DNA from: Planktomarina temperata RCA23
Lineage (GTDB): Bacteria; Pseudomonadota; Alphaproteobacteria; Rhodobacterales; Rhodobacteraceae
Reading direction: 5' to 3'
DNA: 64,000 bases
NCBI RefSeq assembly: GCF_000738435.1
Contig: NZ_CP003984.1
Span: 868,001-932,000, forward strand
Each line of letters starts with the position of its first letter. Positions within the stretch are counted from its first letter, which is position 1. Positions 1 to 7,672 of this stretch are shown here, in pieces. The notes below the pieces were generated by a model. That model did no database searches. It was not told where the DNA came from and saw only the letters and a program-made list of their open reading frames with translations. The position numbers were made by a program, and so were the translations under genes.

Positions 1-379
1 TTCCCGCTGGAATTGTCGCGTCGAGTGAGGCAAAACCTTCGAATTCTAGCACCTGCCTTGTGGCCAATTGATTGGTTTTTACAGACATAGATCCGGTTTC
101 TAATGCGCTCATGTCCGTCACGGCAATGGCGGTGGCGGCGCTGGAGCTTTGAACTTGAAATATGCCGGTTGCACCTGCAACGCTCAGGGCACCTTCCAGA
201 GTTGCTGCGCGCGCGCGAAATTTTGCAACCTCTGAAATAGCGAGATCGTTTTCGCTCACCTGTTTGTTGATGAGTGCTTTTGCAGGTTCAATTTCGGCTG
301 CAACTATACTGTCCACCAGCTGCGTGATGTTTAGACCGGAGCCGCCGCTGTTTAAAGTACTCAAATAATCAACAGCCAT
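1..379 (-). CDS. fliD: Flagellar hook-associated protein 2 (filament cap) FliD, N-terminal part
   Basis: Only the first 126 codons are inside the window; the gene runs off the left edge. The reading frame begins MAVDYLSTLNSGGSGLN and continues with a TQLVDSIVAAE stretch and a coiled-coil-like segment, the pattern of the FliD N-terminal domain (a glycine-serine turn, then a helix that packs in the D0 region). FliD caps the growing flagellar filament outside the cell and helps flagellin fold. It follows pomA and pomB on the same strand with a 74 bp gap, so it is probably in the same flagellar operon. The ribosome binding site is weak (AGG about 6 nt upstream). The family call is good; length and C-terminus cannot be judged. 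Confidence 0.82.
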   Translation of the reverse strand, partial: MAVDYLSTLNSGGSGLNITQLVDSIVAAEIEPAKALINKQVSENDLAISEVAKFRARAATLEGALSVAGATGIFQVQSSSAATAIAVTDMSALETGSMSVKTNQLATRQVLEFEGFASLDATIPAG

Positions 380-453
380 GAACCTATGCCCTTTGCTTGA
401 CTCTCGTGTAGTTTAACGACCAGCTTCAGAAGATTTTAAGTCTTGTGAGTGGG

Positions 454-1677
454 TTAAAAACTGATTTCAATTTCGATACGGCGGTTTTTTTCGCGCCCCT
501 CGGGTGTGTCATTATCCGCGACAGGCTTGGTTTCGCCGAGGCTAACAGCTTTTAACTTGCCGGCGGGCACAAGTCCGGTGGATTGCATAGATTGCACCAC
601 GCTCGCAGCCCGCGCTGCGGCCAAATCCCAGTTGTCTCTATAGAGCGCGCCGTCAGATATTTGAACATTGTCTGTATGGCCGGTGACTGTCACTTCGCTG
701 TTGGATGTCATAGAAGCAAAAGCCACGCGGCTTAGAATATCTGTTGCGGCGCCTGTGAGATCTGCTGAACCTGAGGGGAAAGCGCCGCCCGAACCTACTG
801 TGACAAAAACAGAACCATCTCGACGTTCAACGGTCACCAAACCTTGTTCAATTTCATCTTGTAGCGCTACTGCCAATTGATTTTCGGTGAGCGTCGCATT
901 GGCAAGAACGGCTTGTTCGCGTACCTCGTTTTCTTGTTCCCTCGCGGAGGGTCCGGGCCCATTGCCCTCGGCGTTAACGGCCATGGACAGCTCTTTCAGC
1001 TGTTGTTCCAAGCCGCCCAAAAGAATTTCGCTCTTCGCTTGTCCGCTGGCGTTTCGTGCTTCGGCCAAAGCTGCCAAAGTCTCTTCCAGCAGACTGGGTA
1101 GATCTTTTTCCGTTTCGTTAGGGGATGGGAAATTGATTACAACATTTTCCCCCAGCATTTCGACGGAGACATCGCCATCTTGAATGGCGGATTGAAGCGC
1201 TGCACCCAATTCAGCCGCATCCATTTGTGCCGCCGTGCGTTCGCCTTGCATGTCACCTGTCTGTCCGGTCCCTTGATTTTGGCCAAAATCGTCTTGACGA
1301 TTGCCGTCTACTGAATCTTCTTTTTTACTATCAACCTCAATTTCGGGTTTCTGCAGTTCCGTTGTTTGCTGCGTCATTTCTTGGGTGACAGAGGGGCTAG
1401 GCGAGGGGCTAAACTCAAGAGAAATCACGGTTGTCCCCTTGGGTTGTTCCACCACGGGCACAGTTTTTTGGACGCCGAAAGCGTTTTTAAGGGATCCGGA
1501 AATCATTTTAAATTTTGGTGTATTGAATTCTGCAAAGGACAAAATCAGAACAAAAAAGGCCATCAGCAATGTAGCCATATCGGCAAAAGTTGCCATCCAT
1601 GCCGGCGCGCCGACTGGCGGACACTTTGGGCATTCGTCTTCGTCTTCGTCTTCTTCAATATCGGCAGGTTCAGCCAT
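454..1677 (-). CDS. pomB: Sodium-type flagellar stator protein PomB/MotB
   Basis: Stator subunit that, with PomA, conducts ions and anchors the motor to peptidoglycan. A short acidic cytoplasmic N-terminus (EEDEDEDE, then CPKC) is followed by one membrane segment at about residues 28-50 containing TFADMATLLMAFFVL; Asp33 is the expected ion-binding aspartate. A plug/linker region with the FGVQK-type motif comes next, then a long Gln/Glu-rich stretch and a C-terminal OmpA-like peptidoglycan-binding domain (GHTDN motif, final NRRIEIEI). The layout and motifs resemble Vibrio PomB more than proton-type MotB. At 407 aa it is longer than typical PomB (about 315 aa); the extra length lies in the periplasmic linker. 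It follows pomA by 38 bp. Confidence 0.9.
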   Translation of the reverse strand: MAEPADIEEDEDEDECPKCPPVGAPAWMATFADMATLLMAFFVLILSFAEFNTPKFKMISGSLKNAFGVQKTVPVVEQPKGTTVISLEFSPSPSPSVTQEMTQQTTELQKPEIEVDSKKEDSVDGNRQDDFGQNQGTGQTGDMQGERTAAQMDAAELGAALQSAIQDGDVSVEMLGENVVINFPSPNETEKDLPSLLEETLAALAEARNASGQAKSEILLGGLEQQLKELSMAVNAEGNGPGPSAREQENEVREQAVLANATLTENQLAVALQDEIEQGLVTVERRDGSVFVTVGSGGAFPSGSADLTGAATDILSRVAFASMTSNSEVTVTGHTDNVQISDGALYRDNWDLAAARAASVVQSMQSTGLVPAGKLKAVSLGETKPVADNDTPEGREKNRRIEIEISF

Positions 1678-1715
1678 AACAGCCTCCGGTGTGGCGCAAG
1701 TCGGTGTTTATGATG

Positions 1716-2477
1716 TTACGCCGCTTCAAGTTTTGCTTGTTGTTTCGGCGGCAAGTTTGCTGCCATCTGGTCTTGGATCGTGCGCGGGCTTTCGCTTTTG
1801 GCAATACCGCTCAGACCGGAAATGACCATCTGGCGATAGGTCGTCTCGTGAAGCGTATAGCCTTCCAGCTTCGTGAGCATGGGAGCGAACAGCACATTGG
1901 CTATAAACGCGCCGTATAGGGTGGTCAGCAAAGCCACGGCCATAGCAGGGCCGATCGCTTTTGGATCCGCCATATTCCCCAGCATGAGCACCAAACCAAC
2001 CAAGGTTCCGATCATGCCCATTGCTGGACCGATGTCGATCCAAGCTTTGATGACGCCTTGATTAGCCTCGTGGCGCAGCTTCATTGCTTTGATCTCTTGG
2101 TTCATTTGCCTTACCAAAGTGCGCTCATCTGCGCCATCGACTAACATCTGCAAACCTTTTTCGAAAAATTTGTCGGGAACGGCCTGACCCTCAAGAGCCA
2201 TCATGCCATCTTTCCGCGCAACAGCTGCCAGTTCGATCATGCGCTCAATCATAGCATCTGGCTTTTTAACGGGGGGTAAAAACGCTTTTGACATGGCGCC
2301 AAAACTGCCCAGAAAAACGGGCAGGGGCGCTGTATACATGACAGCAAAAAATGTTCCGCCGAACACGATCAAGATCGATGCCGTATCAATGAACGCCCCG
2401 AGGCCGCCCCCAGAGAGCATGGCGCCCACGATCATGCCAACTGCGCCCACCAGGCCAATAAGAGAAGCTAGATCCAT
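1716..2477 (-). CDS. pomA: Sodium-type flagellar stator protein PomA/MotA
   Basis: Four-helix stator protein of 253 aa, the usual length for PomA. It starts MDLASLIGLVGAVGM, has two N-terminal membrane segments (about 5-50), a cytoplasmic loop of about 90 residues with charged residues that contact the rotor, then two more membrane segments. The latter carry IGPAMGMIGTLVGLVLML and DPKAIGPAMAVALLTTLYGA, both highly conserved in MotA/PomA and lining the ion channel. Sequence resemblance is to the sodium-driven PomA class, which fits a marine host. The stop is close to pomB, its obligate partner. Confidence 0.92.
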   Translation of the reverse strand: MDLASLIGLVGAVGMIVGAMLSGGGLGAFIDTASILIVFGGTFFAVMYTAPLPVFLGSFGAMSKAFLPPVKKPDAMIERMIELAAVARKDGMMALEGQAVPDKFFEKGLQMLVDGADERTLVRQMNQEIKAMKLRHEANQGVIKAWIDIGPAMGMIGTLVGLVLMLGNMADPKAIGPAMAVALLTTLYGAFIANVLFAPMLTKLEGYTLHETTYRQMVISGLSGIAKSESPRTIQDQMAANLPPKQQAKLEAA

Positions 2478-2587
2478 TCTGAGTACCTTTTCATCGTTGT
2501 CGACATTTCATCTTCAATTTTCGTACCAAGTTGGAATTGGTCGGAAACTAAATTGTTTAACTCCGCACAAAAAAGTCGAAGGTGGTA

Positions 2588-2605
2588 TACATATTGCTGT
2601 ATGTA
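2588..2605. promoter_or_regulatory. Inverted repeat TACATA-N6-TATGTA in the pomA / DUF1566 intergenic region
   Basis: A 6-bp inverted repeat with a 6-bp spacer sits between divergently oriented pomA and the DUF1566 gene, about 30 bp before the latter's start. It could be an operator or chance in AT-rich DNA; no regulator can be matched to it. Confidence 0.25.
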
Positions 2606-2633
2606 ACACACTAACTCTAGCGGTGAGAGAAAA

Positions 2634-3101
2634 ATGTTAAAGAAACTAGTTTTGATATTAGGGCTGATTTTGGCGACTTCAACTCATGCACAATTCTACA
2701 AACAGGGAAACTTCGTAACCGATTTGGAACAGGGTATCATTTGGCTGCGTTGCTCATTGGGTCAGCGATGGGATCCGACAAAGGACCAGTGTCAGGGGGA
2801 GGCTATGCGGCTCAGCCATGCCGAGATAGACCAGGCAATTTTACAGGCAAATGAACAGCTTGGAGGGAAATGGCGTTTACCCAGCCTGGCAGAATTGGAG
2901 GGTATCGTTTGCCTTGAATGTCCTGCGCCAAAAATTGATAAAAATATTTTCCCAAATACTGCGAGCGAGCCGTATTGGACATCGGAGGCAAATTGGATCG
3001 CCCCACGCAGCCGTTGGAGTGTCAGTTTTATGACGGGCCTGAAATATGGCAGGTTCTTCCCACAACAGCAATTAGCTGTCCGTCTTGTTTCGGATCGTTA
3101 G
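2634..3101 (+). CDS. Secreted DUF1566 (Lcl C-terminal-like) domain protein
   Basis: A 155 aa exported protein of unknown function. Residues 1-19 form a signal peptide (MLKKLVLILGLILATSTHA, cleavage before QF). The mature part has the hallmarks of DUF1566/Lcl domains: an early D-x-x-x-G-x-x-W-x-R-C segment, WRLPSLAELEGIV in the middle, YWTSE and a final VRLVSD. Cysteines in IWLRCSLGQ, KDQCQ and CLECPAP probably form disulphides in the periplasm. Transcribed away from pomA from a 156 bp intergenic region; the neighbours give no clue to its role. Confidence 0.75.
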   Translation: MLKKLVLILGLILATSTHAQFYKQGNFVTDLEQGIIWLRCSLGQRWDPTKDQCQGEAMRLSHAEIDQAILQANEQLGGKWRLPSLAELEGIVCLECPAPKIDKNIFPNTASEPYWTSEANWIAPRSRWSVSFMTGLKYGRFFPQQQLAVRLVSDR

Positions 3102-3125
3102 GCCGTTTTAGAGCGAGGAAAGAAG

Positions 3126-4040
3126 TCAGCGTTGATTTTTCTTACTCCATTCTCGCAACGCCACATAAATTCCGGTTGCAAAAATTATTGCTGAACCAAA
3201 CCAGGTCCATTGATCTGGGAACTGACCAAACACCATCCAACCGTATGCGGTGCCCCAAATTAATAAAGTGTAGTGGATCGGTGCTAGAACTACAGTTTGT
3301 GTTAGCTCGAGGGCTTTAATAACCAATATTTCAGCTAAGGCTGCCAGTGTCGCCAACGCTCCAATCAATATAAATTCGTTACTTCCAACCGGTGTGCGCC
3401 ACACTAGTGGAAGTGGAATGGATAAAAGAAAGCTCGCGGTCAGCCCTGTATACGCAACCGTTGTAATTGTGAGATCGGAACTGCTCAAAATTCGCGATAC
3501 TATTTGGCGAAATGCATAAGCAAGCGCTGCGATCACAACCAAAAGTACTGCTGGTTGAAATGAACTAAAACCAGGTCTGATAATTATCAAACACGCAATA
3601 AAGCCGATGGCGATTGCAGTCCATCTTCGAACACCTACGCTTTCTCTCAGAACCAGTGCACCCAAAATTGTAACAAAAAAGGGTGCTACAAAGCTTACTG
3701 CTACAGCATCAGCAATAGGCACTACTGATATTGCAAATATAAACATTAGGGCTGAAGCTGCTGCTAAACAGCCTCGCAAAACCTGTAGATAAAAGTGATC
3801 GGTTTGTAGTATGACTGTCCCTTTAATTACTAACAACACTACAATTCCCATAAACAGGCCTAATTGCCTTGACCATGCGACTTGGAGAGGGTGAAAACTT
3901 TCAGTAAGAACTTTGGCCATGGTATCCACAGCAGCAAACAAGAACATGCCTGCGGCAAAATACAAAATCCCCATAAAGCTTTTTTGGGGCAATTTTCTAA
4001 TTTTCGAAGTGAATATTAGCATTATATACCGTCCGGTCAT
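3126..4040 (-). CDS. EamA/DMT-family transporter
   Basis: A 304 aa inner-membrane protein with about ten hydrophobic segments in two repeated EamA halves, for example FAAGMFLFAAVDTMAKVL near the N-terminus and the ADAVAVSFVAPFFVTILGALVL segment at the end of the first half. Members export small metabolites or amino acids; the substrate cannot be told. The start is uncertain: there is no clear ribosome binding site before the first ATG, and ATGs 6 and 22 codons later are alternatives. It stands alone and converges on the DUF1566 gene. Its DNA is visibly more AT-rich than the catabolic operons to the right. Confidence 0.8.
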   Translation of the reverse strand: MTGRYIMLIFTSKIRKLPQKSFMGILYFAAGMFLFAAVDTMAKVLTESFHPLQVAWSRQLGLFMGIVVLLVIKGTVILQTDHFYLQVLRGCLAAASALMFIFAISVVPIADAVAVSFVAPFFVTILGALVLRESVGVRRWTAIAIGFIACLIIIRPGFSSFQPAVLLVVIAALAYAFRQIVSRILSSSDLTITTVAYTGLTASFLLSIPLPLVWRTPVGSNEFILIGALATLAALAEILVIKALELTQTVVLAPIHYTLLIWGTAYGWMVFGQFPDQWTWFGSAIIFATGIYVALREWSKKNQR

Positions 4041-4426
4041 GCAGTGTAAGATGATTAACTTGCTGCGACTATAGAAACCTTTTCTGGGTCTGCTTTGCGT
4101 TTGGTGAATTCAAAATTGTAAACATCGATGCCAATATCACTGTCACAAGCAAGGTGGTAAAAAAGAAAACTATGCAAGTGGAAATTTGTGACAAAGAGAT
4201 TTGAGGGTACTGTCAGAGTAAACTTGCTTGAAGCGGGCAGGGCGACTTTATGGGTACTTATCGCGACATGTTCTGCTGGACGCCATACAGATTTTGAGGT
4301 ATATTGTGAGTGTTGAACACGGAGAGTATGCAATATGTGAGTTAGAGTTTAGCGCATTTATTAGCACATCATAATAATTGTGTTGTAAATATATGTTTTT
4401 AATCTTTTAAATTATACTGTATTCGA
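4041..4426. other. AT-rich gap without a recognisable gene
   Basis: About 390 bp of AT-rich sequence between the EamA gene and the tRNA relic. A 92-codon open frame on the minus strand (4055-4333) has no recognisable motif or ribosome binding site. A short plus-strand frame reads like broken coding sequence, but I cannot name a family. It may be decayed DNA next to an integration scar. Confidence 0.5.
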
Positions 4427-4470
4427 TCATAATCCGCGTGCCCGGGGTTCAAGTCCCTGTGCCGCTACCA
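4427..4470 (+). repeat. 3' half of a tRNA-Met (CAT) gene; probable attachment-site (att) scar
   Basis: The segment runs from a CAT anticodon loop (ATCATAA) through the variable loop, a T arm (CGGGG-TTCAAGT-CCCTG) and the 3' acceptor strand TGCCGCT to ACCA. This matches the 3' half of alphaproteobacterial elongator tRNA-Met, where AATCATAATCCGCGTG is typical. Immediately 5' the sequence stops being tRNA-like: the bases before the loop cannot pair with TCCGC and no D arm or 5' acceptor strand exists. A tRNA 3' half without a 5' half is the usual product of site-specific integration of a phage or genomic island. The intact tRNA gene would be at the other end of the element, outside this window or lost. 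Confidence 0.75.
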
Positions 4471-4509
4471 AACTTTCAATGCAATCAGTGATGTTGTCAG
4501 AATTCCGCG

Positions 4510-4604
4510 GGCAACACCCTATTAAAGACGTCTGCATAACGCCATTTCAACATGAAATGAGGGCTGCGCCTGCCGGGCGCAGGCAGGCGCAGCCCGGTGT
4601 TGCC
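4510..4604. repeat. Nested palindromic element: 9-bp outer repeat around two hairpins
   Basis: GGCAACACC (4510-4518) is the exact inverse of GGTGTTGCC (4596-4604). Between them lie CATTTCA-ACA-TGAAATG (4543-4559, 7 bp perfect) and a 14-bp perfect stem GGGCTGCGCCTGCC with a 7-nt loop (4561-4595). The two inner hairpins are one base apart, so the DNA or its RNA could fold as a three-way junction. No T-run follows, so it is not a simple terminator. It starts 40 bp after the tRNA relic. Confidence 0.7.
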
Positions 4605-4700
4605 ACTGGGCATAATGTTTTGGCGTGGCAGCTGGGTTATGTTGAGGTCTTTATTAAGAAATGGTACATAAATTGGAGGTTGGGCAAGCTTTCCCTTTGC

Positions 4701-6242
4701 CTAATTCGCACCAATAGCTCGCTTGAGTGCAAACGTCGGATCACAGCTGGATCCTGCCCAGGCAACGAATTGGTCTGGACGGACTAAGACCATTGGGCTT
4801 TGGTATCTATCCGCCGCCTCTTGTGACATTTCAAATACTTGCAACGGCACCCCAAGCGTTTCCGCCGCCGTGTCAAATCCCGCGCTGCCTATGGTCGTGA
4901 GCAAAGTAAAGCCAGAGCCAAAGGCGTCAAAAACTTGAGTTCCATCGGCCAATGTTGCCGGTGCCAAATGGTGACCAGCGCGTGCCGTGAATTGGTGGTT
5001 CCCGCGCGCAGAAGGGCGGCCGCTTCCGCCTATAATTGAAGATCCTTCATAGTTTGGTGCGAAGGCCATGACTTCGTCCGCACCTTGGTTGCGCCCCTGC
5101 CAAAGCTCGGCGAAATTGGGATCCGAAGGGCTGTGCGTCGCCAAGAAATCACGGTCTTCTGTGATAAAGCGCTCAATAAACTCGGCTGCGGTTGTTGCGA
5201 ATACAGGCTGTCGTTCCCCCGAGTAGCTGTCCAGCAGGCCAGGGCCGCCCCAGCCTTGCAGGTTTGCGACAAGTTTCCAAGCCAAATTGCGTGCGTCCTC
5301 AAAGCCCAGGTTTATGCCATAGCCACCATAGGGGGGATGAGAATGAGCCGCGTCACCCGCTACGAAAACACGGTTTGCACGATAGGTGTCGGCAACGGTC
5401 ACGCGCAGATCCCAAAAGCCAATGTAGCTAATGTCGAAGGAGAACTCTTGTCCAACCGCCTTAGTCAACATCCCGCTGAAATCGAAATTCTCCGCAGTTG
5501 TACCAAGCGGCACAGGAGCGTGAAAAAACCAACTCAACCCATGATCGACACGTCCAAAAAATTGCCAATAGCCTTCAAAGTCAGGGTGTAGGACGTTGTA
5601 GAAAGCCTTGCCGGGATAACGCTTGAGCAGTTGATCGAGTTCTTCTGATTGAAAAACTAAAAGTGACATCAGCTTGCCATGTTCGGTCGCGGTCTCCCTA
5701 ATGCCGCTGCTTCTACGGACGATTGATTTGGCGCCATCGCACCCGACAAGATAGGCACCGCGCAGGGTCTTTTGAGCCTCACCGTGGCGTTCTGACACGC
5801 GCAATGAGACCCCGGTATCATCTTGTTTGAAGACATCGCCTTGCCAACCATAGAGCACGTCGATTCCGTCTATTTCGGCCGCGCGGTCGCGTAGAACTGC
5901 CTCCGTTTCATATTGCGGCAGACGCGCGTTCGCGCAGGCGTAGTAGTCTTTCACTTTTGAACGGTTTAGCCAATCATAGTGGTGGTCCGTCATAAGTGTG
6001 CCGTAACAGGTCATCCCACCAATACCACCGCCCTCCGGAATGGGATGCGCCGCGCGCAGCGCATCTTCGCAGTGCCAACTGCGAAAATGTTCCATTGTGC
6101 GCTGGGTCAGGTTCTGTCCCTTCGGCACAGGTTGGGGTGTGGGATATTTTTCGACCAAGGCCACGCGCAGGCCCCGTTGGCCTAGATCAATCGCGAGGCC
6201 GGTACCAACGGGACCGCCGCCATTTATTATCACGTCATACAT
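4701..6242 (-). CDS. FAD-dependent aromatic monooxygenase (PheA/TfdB/MhpA type)
   Basis: A 513 aa group A flavoprotein monooxygenase, which uses NAD(P)H and O2 to hydroxylate an aromatic ring. The N-terminal Rossmann motif is GGGPVGTGLAIDL with Glu at the end of strand 2 (VEKYPTP). The central LVGCDGAKSIVRR is the DG motif that binds both FAD and NAD(P)H, and FVAGDAAHSHPPYGGYGINLG is the GD motif with the flexible His-Pro-Pro loop. The C-terminal thioredoxin-like domain is present, as in phenol hydroxylases (VLVRPDQFVAWAG). It is the last gene of the operon that starts at 12358 and begins 5 bp after the aldehyde dehydrogenase stop. The substrate is unknown. Confidence 0.85.
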   Translation of the reverse strand: MYDVIINGGGPVGTGLAIDLGQRGLRVALVEKYPTPQPVPKGQNLTQRTMEHFRSWHCEDALRAAHPIPEGGGIGGMTCYGTLMTDHHYDWLNRSKVKDYYACANARLPQYETEAVLRDRAAEIDGIDVLYGWQGDVFKQDDTGVSLRVSERHGEAQKTLRGAYLVGCDGAKSIVRRSSGIRETATEHGKLMSLLVFQSEELDQLLKRYPGKAFYNVLHPDFEGYWQFFGRVDHGLSWFFHAPVPLGTTAENFDFSGMLTKAVGQEFSFDISYIGFWDLRVTVADTYRANRVFVAGDAAHSHPPYGGYGINLGFEDARNLAWKLVANLQGWGGPGLLDSYSGERQPVFATTAAEFIERFITEDRDFLATHSPSDPNFAELWQGRNQGADEVMAFAPNYEGSSIIGGSGRPSARGNHQFTARAGHHLAPATLADGTQVFDAFGSGFTLLTTIGSAGFDTAAETLGVPLQVFEMSQEAADRYQSPMVLVRPDQFVAWAGSSCDPTFALKRAIGAN

Positions 6243-6247
6243 GGGAG

Positions 6248-7672
6248 CTACACCTGTCCGGGTTCAAGATAGATATGTTTGGTTTCTAGGAAATCGTGCA
6301 TGCCTTCAGGTCCGTGCAAACGTCCCAAACCCGACTGACCGTAGCCACCTGTTTCCGCTTCGGCAAAAAGTCGTAAATGCGAGTTGACCCATACTGTGCC
6401 CGATCTGATCGCGCGGCTAATCCTGAGCGCGCGGGCTCCATCCTTGGTGAAGACGGAAGCCGCCAAACCATAGGGCGTTGCATTGGCTTTGTGAATGGCT
6501 TCTGCCTCGTCTTCAAATGTTTCAAGCGACACGATTGGGCCGAAGAGTTCCTCCTGAACGAGGGAAGAGGTGACGTCCTCTATGCCAAAAAAGGTTGGCG
6601 TCAAAAACGCCCCGGCGCCGTCCCAACCGCCTTGCAGTATCATACGACCTTCGTCGCCAGCCTGCTCAATCAACCGCAAAATGCGCTGTTGGCTGGGAAG
6701 ATCAATGAGAGAGCCCATTGTGCTGGCAGGATCACTGCCGCGCCCAACTCTTACAGCTCTATAGGCTGCGATCATGCGCTCTTCGAACCTCTTTGCAATG
6801 CTTGAGTGAACAAGGAAGCGCGCCGCGGCAACGCAGATTTGACCGGCCATATTCAGGGAGCCGTAGGTCAGCTCCGTCACGGCCTTGTCGATGTCGGCAT
6901 CGTGAAAAATCAAGGCCGGTGCTTTGCCACCCAACTCCAAACCCACACGTTTAAGGGTGGTTGACGCCCCCGCCATGACGGCTTGACCTGTCCTGCTGGA
7001 GCCGGTGAAAGAGATCACATCAATCAATGGTGAGGCAACGATGGCCTGCCCGACTTCGATGCCATTCTCATTGACGGAATTGACCACACCACTTGGCAAA
7101 GATGGAGCACCCGTAATGCACTCCATCAGTTTTGCGTGCACCAGTGGCGTTTGCGTTGCAGGTTTTATCACACAGGTACAACCCGCCGCCAAAGCAGGCG
7201 CAAGGGAGCGCATGAGCAAGGTGACAGGCGCATTCCACGGCACAATAATGCCAGCGACACCAGCGGCTTCACGGTGAAACAACGACATCTGACCAGGCAA
7301 AACTTCCTGCATTGTGCCGCGAATGTTGCGCGCAAGACCTGCATAATAGCGCGTCTCAGAAATCGCGCCCATGGTTTCGCCCATGGCTTCGCTGCGCAGC
7401 TTGCCATTCTCTTGCACGACCAAATCCGCAATCGACTCTTTTGCGGCCTCAAGCTGATCTGCAATCTCGCTCAAAGCCTGGGCACGCAAGCGCGGATTGG
7501 CCGACCAGTTGAGCTCAATAAATGCCCTGCGCGCCACCTGCGCTGCGTGATCGACCAAGTTTCGAGATCCGAGATGATAAGTGCCAACCTCAGTTTGATC
7601 CGCCGGGTCAACACTTTGTTCAACCGCGCCCTCATAGATTGGCGCGCCTGCGATATGGTGCCCAGCAATCAT
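6248..7672 (-). CDS. NAD(P)-dependent aldehyde dehydrogenase
   Basis: Oxidises an aldehyde to the acid. At 474 aa it has the usual family length, with Asn147 in VPWNAP, the general base Glu246 in LELGGK and the nucleophile Cys280 in GQICVAA all in place. The cofactor-binding SFTGSSRTG motif is also present. Its start codon overlaps the stop of the amidohydrolase gene by 4 bp (ATGA), so translation is coupled. With the divergent ThDP decarboxylase (12496-14190) it could oxidise the aldehyde released by decarboxylation of a 2-oxo acid; that order is inferred from context. Confidence 0.88.
   Translation of the reverse strand: MIAGHHIAGAPIYEGAVEQSVDPADQTEVGTYHLGSRNLVDHAAQVARRAFIELNWSANPRLRAQALSEIADQLEAAKESIADLVVQENGKLRSEAMGETMGAISETRYYAGLARNIRGTMQEVLPGQMSLFHREAAGVAGIIVPWNAPVTLLMRSLAPALAAGCTCVIKPATQTPLVHAKLMECITGAPSLPSGVVNSVNENGIEVGQAIVASPLIDVISFTGSSRTGQAVMAGASTTLKRVGLELGGKAPALIFHDADIDKAVTELTYGSLNMAGQICVAAARFLVHSSIAKRFEERMIAAYRAVRVGRGSDPASTMGSLIDLPSQQRILRLIEQAGDEGRMILQGGWDGAGAFLTPTFFGIEDVTSSLVQEELFGPIVSLETFEDEAEAIHKANATPYGLAASVFTKDGARALRISRAIRSGTVWVNSHLRLFAEAETGGYGQSGLGRLHGPEGMHDFLETKHIYLEPGQV

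Noticed and set aside
2490-2630. Sigma-28-type flagellar promoter for pomA (TAAA ... CCGACCAA)
   Set aside because: Spacing of the two boxes is shorter than the known consensus, so the match is not convincing.
4055-4333. 92-codon minus-strand open frame in the AT-rich gap before the tRNA relic
   Set aside because: No ribosome binding site, no recognisable motif, and composition typical of random AT-rich DNA; not called as a gene.
4561-4595. 14-bp GC hairpin as a rho-independent terminator
   Set aside because: No T-run on either strand and no gene ends close by in the right orientation; treated as part of a nested palindrome.
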